A stretch of DNA of 64,000 nt from NCBI GenBank assembly GCA_029212615.1, contig JARGPJ010000001.1, positions 455,447 to 519,446 of the forward strand. Direction: 5' to 3'. Of this stretch, positions 53,101 to 62,447 are shown piece by piece. The notes under the pieces are model-generated. The model was given only the letters and a program-made list of their open reading frames with translations. It had not been told where the DNA came from and did no database searches. This DNA comes from Verrucomicrobiales bacterium. GTDB lineage: Bacteria; Verrucomicrobiota; Verrucomicrobiia; Verrucomicrobiales; DEV007. The first letter of the stretch is position 1. Every line of letters begins with the position of its first letter. A program made the translations under genes and the position numbers.

Positions 53101-54235
53101 CATAGTAATCCGCCTGGCTGATCGCATCGAACTTGTGATCATGACAACGGGCACAGGACACGGTGAGACCGAGGAAGGCCTTCGTCACGGTATTGATCTG
53201 ATCATCGGTAAATTTCACTTTCTCATCGAGAGCATCCGTCGGCGCGAATCCATGAAAGACCATTCGATAATGAGCAGGACCGATCGCACTCTCATTCAAC
53301 TTCAATGCCTCATTAATTCTCGGTTCAGCAAGCAAATCACCCGCAAGATGCTCTCTGACTAACTGATCATATGGGACATCGCCGTTGAGGGCCCGAATCA
53401 AATAATCCCTGTATTGCCAGGCATGAGGTATCGCCGGATCGCCCTCACTGCCGTGCGTTTCAGCATATCGCATCCAGTCCATCCAGTGACGCGCCCAGCG
53501 CTCGCCGAACGCGGAACCCGCCATGAGGCGATCGACTAAAGCCGTAATAGCACGATCAGAATCCTCGTTCCACAAAGCGATAAAATCTTCCGCTTCCTGC
53601 ACTGTTGGAGGAAGCCCGACAAGCGCAAAAGACAAACGGCGGTGCAAGGTGCGCGGGTCAGCAGGACCAGCCGGTGTGAGTCCCGACTCAACTAATCGCG
53701 TCCGAATGAAACGATCCACCGGCTTCTCCACCCCGGCTACCTCAGGCACCTCCGGATCCTGAATCGGCTGAAAACTCCACCACCCTTTACGACGGTCCCG
53801 AATCGCCTCCCAGTTCGTATCGTTAGAAAGCTGTTCCGGAGACGGCGGCTCTTCGCGCGGGTCGGGAGCTCCCATCGCTATCCACTCACGAAAGTCCTCA
53901 ATCAACTGAGGTTCCAGCTGAGCACCGGCTTTCGGCATTTTGAGATCCTCTCCCTCATGAGTAATCGAGATGAACAAAGGACTTTGATCCGGCTTCCCCG
54001 GCACAATCGCGGGGCCTGAATCGCCGCCTTTCTTCCACCCGGCCCGCGTGTCGAGAAGCAACCCTCCTTTCGCCTTCGTTGCCTCTGAATGGCATTCGTA
54101 GCACTCCTGCGCAAGGATCGGACGGATCTTAAACTCAAAGAATTCCCGCTCCGCATCGCTCATTGCCCCCGACAATGACGTTCCGGAAAACCATCCTAAC
54201 AAAAACAAAATAGAAAATGTTCGCCAAGTGCTCAT
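50198..54235 (-). CDS. PSCyt1-DUF1549-DUF1553-LamG exported protein
   Basis: 1345 residues. After an N-terminal signal, a planctomycete-type cytochrome module has CYECH at 45-49 and [14 protein letters not shown]1549 follows (about 165-370; [18 protein letters not shown]), ending in a second haem-type CARCH with [20 protein letters not shown]1553 occupies about 790-1060 ([31 protein letters not shown] segment). A LamG-type domain lies near 1130-1280. Such proteins are PVC-specific, presumed periplasmic redox or glycan-oxidising enzymes. The ATG overlaps the stop of the IclR gene by 4 bases. Confidence 0.92.
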   Translation of the reverse strand: MSTWRTFSILFLLGWFSGTSLSGAMSDAEREFFEFKIRPILAQECYECHSEATKAKGGLLLDTRAGWKKGGDSGPAIVPGKPDQSPLFISITHEGEDLKMPKAGAQLEPQLIEDFREWIAMGAPDPREEPPSPEQLSNDTNWEAIRDRRKGWWSFQPIQDPEVPEVAGVEKPVDRFIRTRLVESGLTPAGPADPRTLHRRLSFALVGLPPTVQEAEDFIALWNEDSDRAITALVDRLMAGSAFGERWARHWMDWMRYAETHGSEGDPAIPHAWQYRDYLIRALNGDVPYDQLVREHLAGDLLAEPRINEALKLNESAIGPAHYRMVFHGFAPTDALDEKVKFTDDQINTVTKAFLGLTVSCARCHDHKFDAISQADYYAMFGIFASSLPATVAVDAPGVLGAQREELSSLKEAIRQEIAAFWIDSLNGDSPGVKSPAQSLNFIRQIAAKEDVAAEWNRLRRDFDSRTAEVKKVRDESRRVWNLSDAEEVSAWTRVGEGMEEAESFGAGDFVVGMSQAVDQIFPGGIYSHRLSTKHRGFIASPPQLLDGEYDLYFNVVGDKSSARFSVQHYPRKGTVYPVTDLEEGKWQWAKHDRIDYWNGDEIHLELATAAEAPILVKRADRSWFGIREAVLVKKGSPSPARVADEWMGAIFATGGERTPRTPEEVMGLFEETVRRLLVQWRTGGGMSDAGALLLEDLRAHHYFPNKTAELPESVVSLLVGYRDVESMIAEPTRAPGIVDRPGRDQALYVRGNHKEAGEPVPRRFLEAIDQTLYKGEGSGRLELVEDFFREDNPFTARVAVNRIWTHLFGDGLVATVDNFGRLGEEPSHPELLDHLATKFKGGMGWSIKALIREIVLSDTFQQSSVPVDGVAAIDPDNRLLSSFPVRRLDAEAIRDSLLSVSGELDGRTFGLPQGESSTRRAVYLKVVRNKLNPFLSTFDFPVPASTVGKRDATNVPAQSLTLLNDPFIAGRARGAALRAIAELGADADEGELIEWFFLTALNRPATDAELNGARSFLSTLDDQYEEEAGRRDDLEQKLTRIEREKENLLEPVRQRLLDEQIAARGGDREVVPDLAPVSRWEFKHGLSDLVGELSLSLHGSAKVSKGALILDGSGYASTPPLTVDLREKTLEALVRLDSLDQRGGGVITIQDRKGTPFDSLVFSERRSRRWLAGSNRHVRTMDFDAEDEIEAVEEAVRVTLVYEKDGTIRCYRNGERWGQSIRKAALQGYEAGSAEVLLGLRHGRGVGTNRSLKGRIYEAALYDRALSPLEVQLSMKNKGPRVSREMVMNALTEEQRKRLQSVEAGLAEVRAGLSAFSADDQDQSRRWQDLAHAIFNLKEFIYLQ

Positions 54236-55035
54236 GCTCGAAGTTTGATTTCAATACTCGACTTAGCCTCGTAACAACGTTCAGCGTACGTTGCGAAGTC
54301 CGCCTCGGGCATCCGCGTCAGTGGCGCCATCACCGTAATCGCCCCGAGAGGTTGTCCGTAGGTATCGTGGATCGGTACCGCAACACAGTGAATCCCTTCG
54401 ATTCCTTCAGCCCTGTCTTCCGCATAACCCAGCTCGCGGATACGCCTGATCTCCTCCTCAAGCCGTTCACGGGTCGACAGAGTTGTCTTCGTATACGACT
54501 TCAGCTTCCGCCCCTTTCCGGAGAACCACTCCTCACGCTTCACTTCCCCCCAACTCGCGAGGATCGCCTTGCCCGGCGCACAGGAATAGAGAGGGACGCG
54601 CATTCCGACTTCACCACTCACTTGCAAAGGGTATGTGCCGCGGAATTGCTCTAGAACAAGCAGCTTACCTCCGCTCTCAATTGCCAGCTGCACGGTCTCG
54701 CCCGTTTCGTCACGCAGACGGCGAAGCGCTTCGTTCGCACAAAATACGAGACTCTTTTCTCCAGAGCGGGGTCCGGAAAGCTCGAGAAGGCGGTTAGTGA
54801 GGACGTAGGCCTTTCGATCCTCTCTTTGCATAGCATAGCCAAGAGCCACCAGCGTTTTAAGAATTCGGAAAACCAAATTCTGAGTAAATCCCGATTCCCG
54901 CGCCGCTTCTGCCGCCGTAAGCCCTTCAGAATGGCGTGAAAGAAGATCGAGAAGAATCAAGGTCTTCGCCCCGGTGGGAGATGGCATCGAATCAATGTCT
55001 TCAGGCGACGTTTCAGCTGGCGAAGAATAAATCAT
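54232..55035 (-). CDS. IclR-family transcriptional regulator
   Basis: A 267-residue form from the ATG at 55035; an ATG at 54987 gives 251 residues and is equally plausible. The N-terminal winged helix has LLDLLSRHSEGLTAAEAARESGFTQN. The IclR ligand-binding domain follows with LPLYSCAPGKAILA-like (VPLYSCAPGKAILASWG) and GIEGIHCVAVPIHDTYGQPLGAI. IclR proteins sense small metabolites, often acids of sugar or aromatic catabolism. Its stop overlaps the PSCyt1/DUF1549 start, so it is transcribed and probably translated with that pair. TATTAT (55044-55039) is a likely -10. Confidence 0.92.
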   Translation of the reverse strand: MIYSSPAETSPEDIDSMPSPTGAKTLILLDLLSRHSEGLTAAEAARESGFTQNLVFRILKTLVALGYAMQREDRKAYVLTNRLLELSGPRSGEKSLVFCANEALRRLRDETGETVQLAIESGGKLLVLEQFRGTYPLQVSGEVGMRVPLYSCAPGKAILASWGEVKREEWFSGKGRKLKSYTKTTLSTRERLEEEIRRIRELGYAEDRAEGIEGIHCVAVPIHDTYGQPLGAITVMAPLTRMPEADFATYAERCYEAKSSIEIKLRA

Positions 55036-55038
55036 CGT

Positions 55039-55044
55039 ATAATA
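55039..55044 (-). promoter_or_regulatory. Candidate -10 of the IclR operon
   Basis: TATTAT on the minus strand lies 3 bases upstream of the ATG at 55035. Transcription starting 5-9 bases later would exclude that ATG and favour the start at 54987, or imply a nearly leaderless message. The -35 is not clear. Confidence 0.35.
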
Positions 55045-55180
55045 GAGTGTAACCCCATATAAGAACACCGAACAATGGCGCGATAATGGAGCCCATTTGA
55101 AAGCATCATGCCGAAATGTCAGAATTGTGTCACTCAAATCCGATTGACGGTTTCAGCGGCCATCGTGAAGCTGCCGGCCA

Positions 55181-55447
55181 ATGAACGATTCCATACCACC
55201 CACTTCTGCCGCACGGCGCCTCACCGCGTATTCTTTCCTCGCGGTTTTTGCCAACGACGGGACGATTGACGACGGCGAACTCAAGATGCTGGAAAAGATC
55301 GCCCTCGAAGACGGACAGATCGATGCGGAAGAAAAACGGGTTCTCAGCTATCTTTTCGGTCGGGTCAGCGAATCCACCGTCACTGAAACCGTCTGGAAGG
55401 AGATCCAGCGCCTGCGCCGGGAATACGACATCGTCCAGCCGGACTGA
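55181..55447 (+). CDS. Small TerB-like protein
   Basis: 88 residues, soluble. The core YSFLAVFANDGTIDDGELKMLEKIALEDGQIDAEEKRVLSYLF-type pattern (acidic DGxIDxxE twice; positions about 20-60) matches the TerB-like/DjlA N-terminal helical fold that binds metal or membranes. The function in this context is unknown. It is divergent from the IclR gene and convergent with the dGTPase-like gene. A copy of the paired AACCCTGTT element overlaps its stop. Confidence 0.75.
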   Translation: MNDSIPPTSAARRLTAYSFLAVFANDGTIDDGELKMLEKIALEDGQIDAEEKRVLSYLFGRVSESTVTETVWKEIQRLRREYDIVQPD

Positions 55448-55477
55448 AGAGGGTTGGGTCCGACACTCAACCCTGTG
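55447..55477. repeat. Paired AAGAGGGTT/AACCCTGTG element between convergent genes
   Basis: AAGAGGGTT (55447-55455) and AACCCTGTG (55469-55477) are inverted near-copies of the 9-mer, offset by 22 bases. The central AGGGTT/AACCCT pairs. Each half has one mismatch to the consensus. It lies between two convergent genes and might also act as a bidirectional terminator. Confidence 0.55.
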
Positions 55478-55486
55478 AGGCGGGCT

Positions 55487-56761
55487 CTATACTAAATCAA
55501 CGATCGAACCAAAATCCGCGTCAAAAAGACGGCGGTAGGTTCGGCTCGCGATGCCATCGGTCATCTTGGCAAGCACATCACAGACAACCCGGGCGCGGGC
55601 CTCGATCGTTTCCTGGGAGAAAATAAGCGATTCCTCCTCATCTGAAAGGAGACGAAAATGGCTGTTTCCGGGTTCCGATGGATGAATATACAATTCTGCA
55701 AACACTTCAAACAGCCGGGTCAGAATGAAATCTGACTTCCGGTCGAGCTGTTGAAGCTGCTGGCTTTTGAAGACCAGATCGAGAGACAAGCCTTTATAAA
55801 CTCCACAAGCCTGCTGAATCTCAGGATCAATGACGAGGCGGTACTGGTGTCGGGCCGTTGCCCCGCTGAGAAAACCACCCGCCTTCTCCAAGGTGGCTGC
55901 GGCAATGAATGATCCGATCTTTTTACCGATCGTAGATTCAACGCGTCCCCGGCGAATCGCCTCGAGCAATTCCTCCAACACCTTCGACTCTTCAGCATTG
56001 AGTGACTTCGACTCAGCCCAGCGCTCGGCTTTATCGACGTTAATGAAACCCGCGTGGATTCCATCAGCAATGTCATTGAGAGAATAGGCGGTGTCGTCAG
56101 CCCAATCCATCATCTGGCATTCAATGGAACGGAAACCGTTTCTCAATTTCCCCGGAGTCAACGTTTCGGGAAATAGATTCCCATCCGTGACAAAGCCCAG
56201 AACATCGGCCTGCTCCGCGTAGAGAAAATGATTCTTCTGCGATTCGACCTCTCCGAAAAGCGTCTTGTATTTCAACACACTGTCAATGAAAGCCCGGCTC
56301 GGATTCATCCCCCGCTCCGGCCCGAAAAGAATCGAAGTCAGAATGCGCAGCGTTTGCGCATTTCCCTCGAAACCACCATACGGCACCATCAATCGATGGA
56401 GAGTTCTTTCGCCGGTATGCCCGAAAGGAGGATGTCCAATGTCATGCGAAAGGCAGGCCGCCTCCACCAGGTCGGCATCAACGAAATACTCCGGATCAAG
56501 TAAATCCGAAGTCTGATTGAGACGATTGCAAATACTCCGGCCTATCTGGGCAACCTCGATCGAATGAGTCAGCCGCGTTCGATAAAAGTCGTATTCGCCA
56601 CTAAAAAATACCTGCGTTTTATTCTGAAGTCGTCGAAAAGCCGAGGTATGGATTATCCGGTCCCGGTCAATTTGAAACGCGGTACGATACTCCCCTTCAT
56701 GAATGCGCTCATCGGAAACAAGTCGCTCTTGATCGAAACTTTGATAAAACTGATTCTCCAT
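55487..56761 (-). CDS. dgt: Deoxyguanosine triphosphohydrolase-like HD protein
   Basis: 424 residues. The HD-domain metal ligands are visible as RLTHSIEVAQIGRSIC, CLSHDIGHPPFGHTGE and the later Asp in MMDWADDTAYSLNDIADG. The N-terminal DRDRIIHTSAFRRLQNKTQVF is characteristic of the dGTPase family type 1-like group. It removes tripolyphosphate from dNTPs, aiding dNTP balance and phage defence in some bacteria. It is convergent with the TerB-like gene and divergent from the Ser/Thr kinase. Length is normal. Confidence 0.92.
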   Translation of the reverse strand: MENQFYQSFDQERLVSDERIHEGEYRTAFQIDRDRIIHTSAFRRLQNKTQVFFSGEYDFYRTRLTHSIEVAQIGRSICNRLNQTSDLLDPEYFVDADLVEAACLSHDIGHPPFGHTGERTLHRLMVPYGGFEGNAQTLRILTSILFGPERGMNPSRAFIDSVLKYKTLFGEVESQKNHFLYAEQADVLGFVTDGNLFPETLTPGKLRNGFRSIECQMMDWADDTAYSLNDIADGIHAGFINVDKAERWAESKSLNAEESKVLEELLEAIRRGRVESTIGKKIGSFIAAATLEKAGGFLSGATARHQYRLVIDPEIQQACGVYKGLSLDLVFKSQQLQQLDRKSDFILTRLFEVFAELYIHPSEPGNSHFRLLSDEEESLIFSQETIEARARVVCDVLAKMTDGIASRTYRRLFDADFGSIVDLV

Positions 56762-56810
56762 CGGAATAGCTCAAACCGTAACGGTGTCCACCCATCCGGC
56801 AAAGAGTTGA

Positions 56811-56823
56811 TATAGCAGCTATA
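56811..56823. promoter_or_regulatory. Short palindrome TATAGCAGCTATA upstream of the kinase gene
   Basis: TATAGC-A-GCTATA is a 13-base inverted repeat in the 128-base gap between the divergent dgt and kinase genes. It could be an operator. No -35/-10 pair could be assigned with confidence. Confidence 0.3.
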
Positions 56824-56889
56824 AACCTAATTTTCTTTAATCTTTTGGTAATTATGGAAATTGATGTTAACATCTTCACTTAACGCACG

Positions 56890-58956
56890 ATGCCGGATCG
56901 TTATGAAATCAAAGGCCGAATTGGTCGAGGTGGTGTGGGAGCTATTTACAAGGCTTTCGACCGACGCCTCGAGCGCGACGTCGCGATCAAACGGCTTCTC
57001 CCCATCGAGGAAACGCAACTCAACGAGGCGGTCGACGGTTCTCTGGAGAACGAAGCCCGTGCCCTTGCTAAGTTTCAGCACCCGAATGTCGTTTCAATCT
57101 ACGAATTTTCCGAGGATGACGAAGGCCCTTTCGTCGTCTTTGAATTGATCAAAGGCGACACACTGAAAGAAATCGTCAAACGAGTCGCTTTTTCAGTCGA
57201 AGACTTCCTCGACCTCGCGGAACAAATTCTGGAGCCGCTCATGAGCGCGAAGGAGATGGACATTCTCCACCGGGATATCAAACCGGGGAATATCATGATG
57301 ACCTGGCTCCCTTCGGAACGCTTCCAGGTTAAACTCCTCGACTTCGGCCTTGCCAAGTTCAGTCAGAAGCCTTCGATGCAGACGCTGGACCAAAGCGGAT
57401 CATTTCTCGGATCGATCGACTATATTGCTCCTGAGCAGATTGAAGTTCAGCCACTCGATCAGCGCACTGATCTCTACTCGCTCGGGTGCGTCTTCTATTT
57501 TGCCCTCACTCAGCGACCTCCCTTCACCGGCAAGTCAATAGCTGAGACAATGACCAATCATTTGTCTCACCAATTTATCCCCCTCGCAGAGCTCCGGCCT
57601 GATCTACCCAAGCCAATCGCTGAATGGGTCACCAGGCTAATCTCGAGACAGCCCCGGGATCGACCCGCCGACGCAATCGCTGCCTACCACCAATTCAAAG
57701 CAGCAAAGAAAGCCGTAGAGAACTCAGAGGCTGACGAGAACGTTCCCGTTGCAAAAGCTATTCCTCTTTCAGAAGTCGCCCCCACCGTTAAAAAACCAAA
57801 ATGGGAGACAACACGACACCAGGTCGCACGCCCCCTGAATACAGAGCCGCTGAAACATACGCGTCCCCACCGGCGACCACTTCCATCTAAATCAGCTCCC
57901 CGCCAGGATAGCACAGCTCACTACTCCGCCGCAGAACCAGGTCGCAAAAAGCAACTGATTCTCGCCGCCATGGTTATTGTCGCCTTAGTCATTGGCGCGG
58001 TTCTTCTCATCAGTATCCAACCTGAAAAGGAAAAGGAGAATGCCGTCGCAAAAATTGCCGAGGCGAATGCAAAAACCGGCGAAACAGCCAGTCAGACAAA
58101 ACCCGAGATTGAACCGCCGAAAGAACCGGAGCCGGAAGTTATCGTTCTGAGGGCTTCCAATTCGCCATTCTCAAATGCCGATGCCAAACCGGTCTTCGTC
58201 CCCCCTCTGAAGAACAAAGTTCCACTGATATCGGCTTATGTTGTCGATTCACTGGGAATTCTCAACGAAGCAGGTGAACCTGCAACGGTCCCCAACGAGA
58301 ACGTTTTCGGAATACAAAATCGTGTCGATGAGCGCAGCGTAGATCACCTCCTCCTAAGTGTTCCGCGTGATGAAGTCTATCCCCGCTATCGATTGTGGAG
58401 AACCACCTCTAAACAAATCACCTTCGCACCGGGAGTGAAAATGACAGCGTCAGAGAAAGAAGTCAGAGATGAGCTCATCATCTCCGACCAGTTCACCTTC
58501 GCCTTTCGCATCCGCACCGAATCAAAAGTGTCCGGCGACATCGCTCGTTTCCACCTCTTCGGCCCCGGTGGAAACAACGATCGCGGCTATCTTCGCATCG
58601 CCCGTTGGGGCTCGAAATTTTTTATGGCGACCATGAAAAAGCGGGAGGGACAGAGGGTTTTTGTAGCGACCCCTAAAACAATCGAAACCGCCGTGATGAT
58701 GATATGGGACGGGAAACAAGGCACCCAACAGTTACTCTGCCGCCAACGGAACGCGGGAGTTGTTGTCGGAAAACGAATCAAAACCACCATCACCGGAAAC
58801 CAAATGCTGGGCGGGTATGAAATCGGAAACATAGCTTCAGAGAAAGGAAAAGCAGCTAACCAATCAGTTCATTTAGGAGATCTATTGATCTTCCGGGGCA
58901 TTGTTCAGCCTTCCGAACGGCAAAAAATCCTGAACCACCTCCTGCGGGAATCTTAA
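56890..58956 (+). CDS. Membrane Ser/Thr protein kinase with extracytoplasmic LamG-like domain
   Basis: 688 residues. The kinase domain (about 5-270) has the glycine loop [11 protein letters not shown]34 in VAIKRLL, the catalytic loop HRDIKPGN (128-135), DFGLAKF (151-157) and APEQ. A Pro/Lys/His-rich linker leads to a single membrane helix (about 355-377). The outside part has a Glu/Lys/Pro-rich stalk and a beta-rich C-terminal domain (about 490-688; [30 protein letters not shown]) resembling LamG/concanavalin sensors. It therefore looks like a eukaryote-type kinase with an external, possibly sugar-binding, sensor. Confidence 0.88.
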   Translation: MPDRYEIKGRIGRGGVGAIYKAFDRRLERDVAIKRLLPIEETQLNEAVDGSLENEARALAKFQHPNVVSIYEFSEDDEGPFVVFELIKGDTLKEIVKRVAFSVEDFLDLAEQILEPLMSAKEMDILHRDIKPGNIMMTWLPSERFQVKLLDFGLAKFSQKPSMQTLDQSGSFLGSIDYIAPEQIEVQPLDQRTDLYSLGCVFYFALTQRPPFTGKSIAETMTNHLSHQFIPLAELRPDLPKPIAEWVTRLISRQPRDRPADAIAAYHQFKAAKKAVENSEADENVPVAKAIPLSEVAPTVKKPKWETTRHQVARPLNTEPLKHTRPHRRPLPSKSAPRQDSTAHYSAAEPGRKKQLILAAMVIVALVIGAVLLISIQPEKEKENAVAKIAEANAKTGETASQTKPEIEPPKEPEPEVIVLRASNSPFSNADAKPVFVPPLKNKVPLISAYVVDSLGILNEAGEPATVPNENVFGIQNRVDERSVDHLLLSVPRDEVYPRYRLWRTTSKQITFAPGVKMTASEKEVRDELIISDQFTFAFRIRTESKVSGDIARFHLFGPGGNNDRGYLRIARWGSKFFMATMKKREGQRVFVATPKTIETAVMMIWDGKQGTQQLLCRQRNAGVVVGKRIKTTITGNQMLGGYEIGNIASEKGKAANQSVHLGDLLIFRGIVQPSERQKILNHLLRES

Positions 58957-59016
58957 ACAGGAATTTCGATTGCAGAAGCCGCCTCGTGAGTGTTTGAGTG
59001 ACTAACCGCTCATTGA

Positions 59017-59487
59017 ATGCCCTTTCAACCGCTACCTGACACCGGGCCAGGAAAACCGAAACCTTCTGATTTCGGTCTTCTCCTCATCCGCATCCTCGCT
59101 GCCGCGACGTTCTCTTACTACCAGCTTTTCCAGCAATTGTGCCTCGCCGGTAAGTACGTCTGGGAAAAAGAACCCTGGGATCTTATGGAGCAACTCAGTG
59201 CTCAAGGCCTCTTCTACTCAGGACCAGTTGCCGTGGCAATGGTCGCCGCGCTCACCCTGAGTTTCGTCGGCCTCGTCTTTGGTATTTTCACGAGAATCAA
59301 TTCGCTCCTCCTCCTTATTCTCACCGGTTTCATTTTCATCACCCCTCTCGAACTCTCCCACACGCTGAATCCCCAGTCACTGGTCCTCTATCTGACCCTT
59401 TTTCTGGCCTTTGCCTGCGGCGGAGCCGGTCGAATCTCGCTGGATTACTTCATGATGGGAAAAAAGGTGAAACGGAAAAACGGTTGA
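59017..59487 (+). CDS. DoxX-like membrane protein
   Basis: 156 residues with four predicted membrane helices starting at about residue 20. The first half contains DFGLLLIRILAAATFSYYQLFQQL and SGPVAVAMVAALTLSFVGLVFGIFTRINSL, the usual DoxX pattern of glycine-rich helices 1 to 3; the end has FLAFACGGAGRISLDYFM. DoxX proteins take part in quinone or thiol redox chemistry, but this member has no recognised partner. It lies 60 bases after the kinase and 52 bases before the helicase. Confidence 0.75.
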   Translation: MPFQPLPDTGPGKPKPSDFGLLLIRILAAATFSYYQLFQQLCLAGKYVWEKEPWDLMEQLSAQGLFYSGPVAVAMVAALTLSFVGLVFGIFTRINSLLLLILTGFIFITPLELSHTLNPQSLVLYLTLFLAFACGGAGRISLDYFMMGKKVKRKNG

Positions 59488-59539
59488 AACTGCGCATAAT
59501 TCCCCTTGAAAGAGCGGGTTGGAGCCTCCTTGGTCAACC

Positions 59540-60730
59540 ATGTCTTCATTTGATGAACTAGGATTATCCGGAGCCGTTCTCCGCGCAGTCAAACGAGCCG
59601 GTTACGACGCTCCCACCCCCGTTCAGGCCCAGGCCATCCCTATCGCTCTCGAAGGTCGGGATATCGTAGGCGCGTCTCAGACCGGAACCGGTAAAACTGC
59701 AGCCTTCGCGCTGCCTATCGTTTCCACGATGGGTCGCTCAACTAAGCCACAGTGTCTTGTCCTTGAGCCAACCCGGGAGCTTGCTGCTCAGGTTGAGGAT
59801 CAGATGAATGTGTTCTCCTATTACAAGCCACTCAATGTCATGCTCCTGCATGGCGGCGTCGGCTACGGACACCAGATCGAAGCACTCGAGAGCAAGCCGG
59901 ATATCATCATCGCGACTCCCGGTCGTCTTCTCGATCATATCGAGAAAGGCAATCTCGATCTCAGCAATATCCAGTATCTCGTTCTCGACGAAGTCGACCG
60001 CATGCTCGACATGGGATTCCTCCCCGACGTGAAGAAAATCATCGACCGCTGCCCTCCGGGACGTCAGACCCTTTTCTTCTCCGCCACCATGCCGGGAGCA
60101 ATCGAGACACTTGCCAACTGGGCGCTAAAAGAGCCCGCCGAAGTAGAGATCGGTGGACGCCGCTCCCCTGCTGAGACCGTGAGCCATGCTTTTTATCCCG
60201 TCGGCATGGATCAGCGCGACGAACTCATCCTTGAATTGGTGAAACGCACCAGCTTCGACAGCATGATGATTTTCACCCGGACGAAGAAGGAAGCCGATTC
60301 GCTCCTTCCCCGCATCCAAGAAATTGAAGGCACTAAACCGACAGCTCTTCACTCCGACATTCGTCAAAGCGACCGGACAAAAGCGCTCCAGGGATTCCGC
60401 GACGGGACCTTCAACGTCATCGTTGCCACCGATATCGCGGCCCGGGGACTCGACGTCTCCGGCGTGACTCATGTCATCAACTATCGTGTCCCTGAAAACC
60501 CGGAAGACTACGTCCACCGTATCGGCCGAACCGGTCGGGCCCAGATGGAAGGAGACGCGTTTACGATCCTCACCGCCGACGAACTCGAAAATGCGGCGGC
60601 GGTTGAGCACTACGTGGATCAGAAAATCGAACGCCGGAAGCTGGATAATTTCGATTATCACTACACCGCGCTTCTGGAGGAGAATCCAAAGCCACTCCGC
60701 AAGCGCCGCCCCTCCGGGCGCCGCCGTTAA
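59540..60730 (+). CDS. DEAD-box RNA helicase
   Basis: 396 residues from the ATG at 59540; the extra upstream residues in the longer frame are unlikely. All helicase motifs are visible: Q-motif YDAPTPVQAQAIP, Walker A ASQTGTGKT, PTRELA, TPGRLLDHI, motif II DEVD in place of DEAD, SAT, then ARGLD and HRIGRTGRA. The C-terminus is short and basic (RKRRPSGRRR), as in the RhlE/cold-shock type. Roles in RNA unwinding and ribosome assembly are likely. It starts without a Shine-Dalgarno. Confidence 0.95.
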   Translation: MSSFDELGLSGAVLRAVKRAGYDAPTPVQAQAIPIALEGRDIVGASQTGTGKTAAFALPIVSTMGRSTKPQCLVLEPTRELAAQVEDQMNVFSYYKPLNVMLLHGGVGYGHQIEALESKPDIIIATPGRLLDHIEKGNLDLSNIQYLVLDEVDRMLDMGFLPDVKKIIDRCPPGRQTLFFSATMPGAIETLANWALKEPAEVEIGGRRSPAETVSHAFYPVGMDQRDELILELVKRTSFDSMMIFTRTKKEADSLLPRIQEIEGTKPTALHSDIRQSDRTKALQGFRDGTFNVIVATDIAARGLDVSGVTHVINYRVPENPEDYVHRIGRTGRAQMEGDAFTILTADELENAAAVEHYVDQKIERRKLDNFDYHYTALLEENPKPLRKRRPSGRRR

Positions 60731-60759
60731 TTCGACCTGCTGCCCCTCGAGGGAGAACA

Positions 60760-61578
60760 ATGAAATACGCGATCTGCAACGAGACCTTCCAGGACTGGCC
60801 GTTTGAAAAAGCCTTCTCCTACGCTCGCTCAGTCGGCTACACCGGCATCGAGATCGCCCCTTTCACCCTCGCTCCCAGTGCCACCGAAGTAACGCCGGAG
60901 CAACGGAGAACGGTAAAGCAGCAAATCAAAGACGCCGACCTCGAATGCGTTGGCCTTCATTGGCTCCTTGCCAAAACCGAAGGGTTCTACCTCACCACAC
61001 CCGACGACGCCGTCCGGCAGCGCACCGGCGAATATCTCATGGAACTGGCGAGACTCTGCCGGGACCTCGATGGATCTATCATGGTCCTCGGCTCCCCGCA
61101 GCAGCGGAACCTTCCCGAAGGCGTCAGCCACGAACAGGGAATGGCATATGCCGCCGATGCGATCAAATCCGCGATGCCCGTTCTCGAAGACTGCGGCGTG
61201 ACCCTTGCCCTTGAACCTCTCGGGCGTGCCGAAGGGGATTTTCTCAACACCGCCGCAAGTGGTGTGGAGCTCGCGCAGCTGGTCGACTCTCCAAACTGCC
61301 GCCTTCATCTCGACGTCAAAGCGATGTCCGACGAAGACAAGCCGATCGCCGACATCATTCGCGACAGCAAAGACTGGACCGCCCATTTTCACGCAAACGA
61401 CCCCAATCTCCTCGGGCCGGGCATGGGTGAGGTCGAGTTTGATCCCATTTTCGCCGCACTCAAAGAGACTGGCTACAAAGGCTGGACCAGCGTCGAAGTC
61501 TTCCGCTACGAGCCCGGGATCGAAACGATCTGTGAGGAAAGCATGCGCTACATGCGCGAAGTGGCGGGACGAGTGTGA
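60760..61578 (+). CDS. Sugar phosphate isomerase/epimerase-like TIM-barrel protein
   Basis: 272 residues of the xylose-isomerase-like (AP endonuclease 2) superfamily. Features are KYAICNETFQDWPFEKAFSY at the start, GYTGIEIAP, the strand VTLALEPLGRAEGDFLNTA with a likely metal-binding Glu, HLDVKAMSDED, HFHANDPN and SVEVFRYEPG. There is no signal peptide. The substrate is unknown; PVC genomes hold many such epimerases for inositol and sugar catabolism. A GGGAGAA 3-4 bases before the ATG is one of few clear Shine-Dalgarno sites in the window. It lies 29 bases past the helicase stop. Confidence 0.85.
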   Translation: MKYAICNETFQDWPFEKAFSYARSVGYTGIEIAPFTLAPSATEVTPEQRRTVKQQIKDADLECVGLHWLLAKTEGFYLTTPDDAVRQRTGEYLMELARLCRDLDGSIMVLGSPQQRNLPEGVSHEQGMAYAADAIKSAMPVLEDCGVTLALEPLGRAEGDFLNTAASGVELAQLVDSPNCRLHLDVKAMSDEDKPIADIIRDSKDWTAHFHANDPNLLGPGMGEVEFDPIFAALKETGYKGWTSVEVFRYEPGIETICEESMRYMREVAGRV

Positions 61579-61606
61579 GCCACAGCAGAGAACCTGCTGA
61601 ATGGCT

Positions 61607-62317
61607 TCATTGAGTGTAGTAGCGCTCCGACCCGGCCTCATTCAACACCGTCATTAAGCTGGCTCCCGCCCGCGTCGGCCCGACCCTTCCGGAAAAGAGA
61701 ATCTGATCCAGCGAAGCTCCATAGAGCGTTTCATTCTTTTTCTTCGCTTCCACAATGGCACCCGCCTGAAAAGCAGCCCCGATGAAAGCCCCCTTCGCGT
61801 CGCTGTAAACCAGGATCGGCTTGAGCAGAGAATGACTGTCAAAATCGCCGCCGGCATCGTGCGGACCGGCTACAGCCTCCACCGAGAGACCTACATTTCC
61901 CGAGCCGCCACCCTGGAGAAGCTTCAAACTTTCATCCGTCATTAGAAGCATGATCGTGACCACCTCGTTCGCTCCAATCTGAAAACCGTAGGATCCTTTC
62001 GAAAGAGAAACAAAACCCGGGGTCCCCCATGTGCCATCCGCCCGCTTCACCGAGGCAACTCCATTGCCAAACTCAGCCCCGACTCCGAGCCCCGCCTTGA
62101 CCTGGTGCATGATCACAATTCCCCTCGCCGCATTCATTACCCGCCACGGGATAGCCTCACTCGCCCGTTGCTGACGCCTTTCAAACCTCCTTTGATTTTC
62201 GACAATACGCAGCTCAAGATCCTCCCGCGATTTTTTGAAGGGATTCGCCGATGCGGCTCCCGGGAAACAGAGGATAAGAACGAATGCGGCGAGAGAACGA
62301 AAGGATGTTTTCATCAT
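61607..62317 (-). CDS. SYLF/Ysc84-domain lipid-binding protein, exported
   Basis: 236 residues from the ATG at 62317, whose product MMKTSFRSLAAFVLILCFPGAASA is a signal peptide; longer frames overlap the divergent gene. The SYLF (DUF500) domain (about 65-236) contains GIVIMHQVKAGLGVGAEFGNGV, GFQIGANEVVTIMLLMT, VEAVAGPHDAGGDF and ILVYSDAKGAFIGAAFQAGAI. Family members bind phospholipids and form beta-rich exported proteins. It converges with the sugar epimerase gene and is divergent from the membrane-protein gene. Confidence 0.85.
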   Translation of the reverse strand: MMKTSFRSLAAFVLILCFPGAASANPFKKSREDLELRIVENQRRFERRQQRASEAIPWRVMNAARGIVIMHQVKAGLGVGAEFGNGVASVKRADGTWGTPGFVSLSKGSYGFQIGANEVVTIMLLMTDESLKLLQGGGSGNVGLSVEAVAGPHDAGGDFDSHSLLKPILVYSDAKGAFIGAAFQAGAIVEAKKKNETLYGASLDQILFSGRVGPTRAGASLMTVLNEAGSERYYTQ

Positions 62318-62413
62318 GAAATATTCAACAGAAGCTAAGTAAACTAGAATCCCTTTTCCATCACCCTGCAACAGATCTGTCTTTGCCCGGCAAAGCGAAA
62401 CCATCATGGCGGC

Positions 62414-62442
62414 TTGAGCACTGCCCGCTCTTTGCCTACCCT
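62414..62442 (+). promoter_or_regulatory. Candidate promoter, TTGAGC-17-TACCCT
   Basis: TTGAGC (62414-62419) and TACCCT (62437-62442) are separated by 17 bases, and the ATG of the downstream gene begins 6 bases after. The message would be leaderless or nearly so. The -10 is a TACNNT variant seen before several other genes here. Confidence 0.4.
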
Positions 62443-62447
62443 TACTC

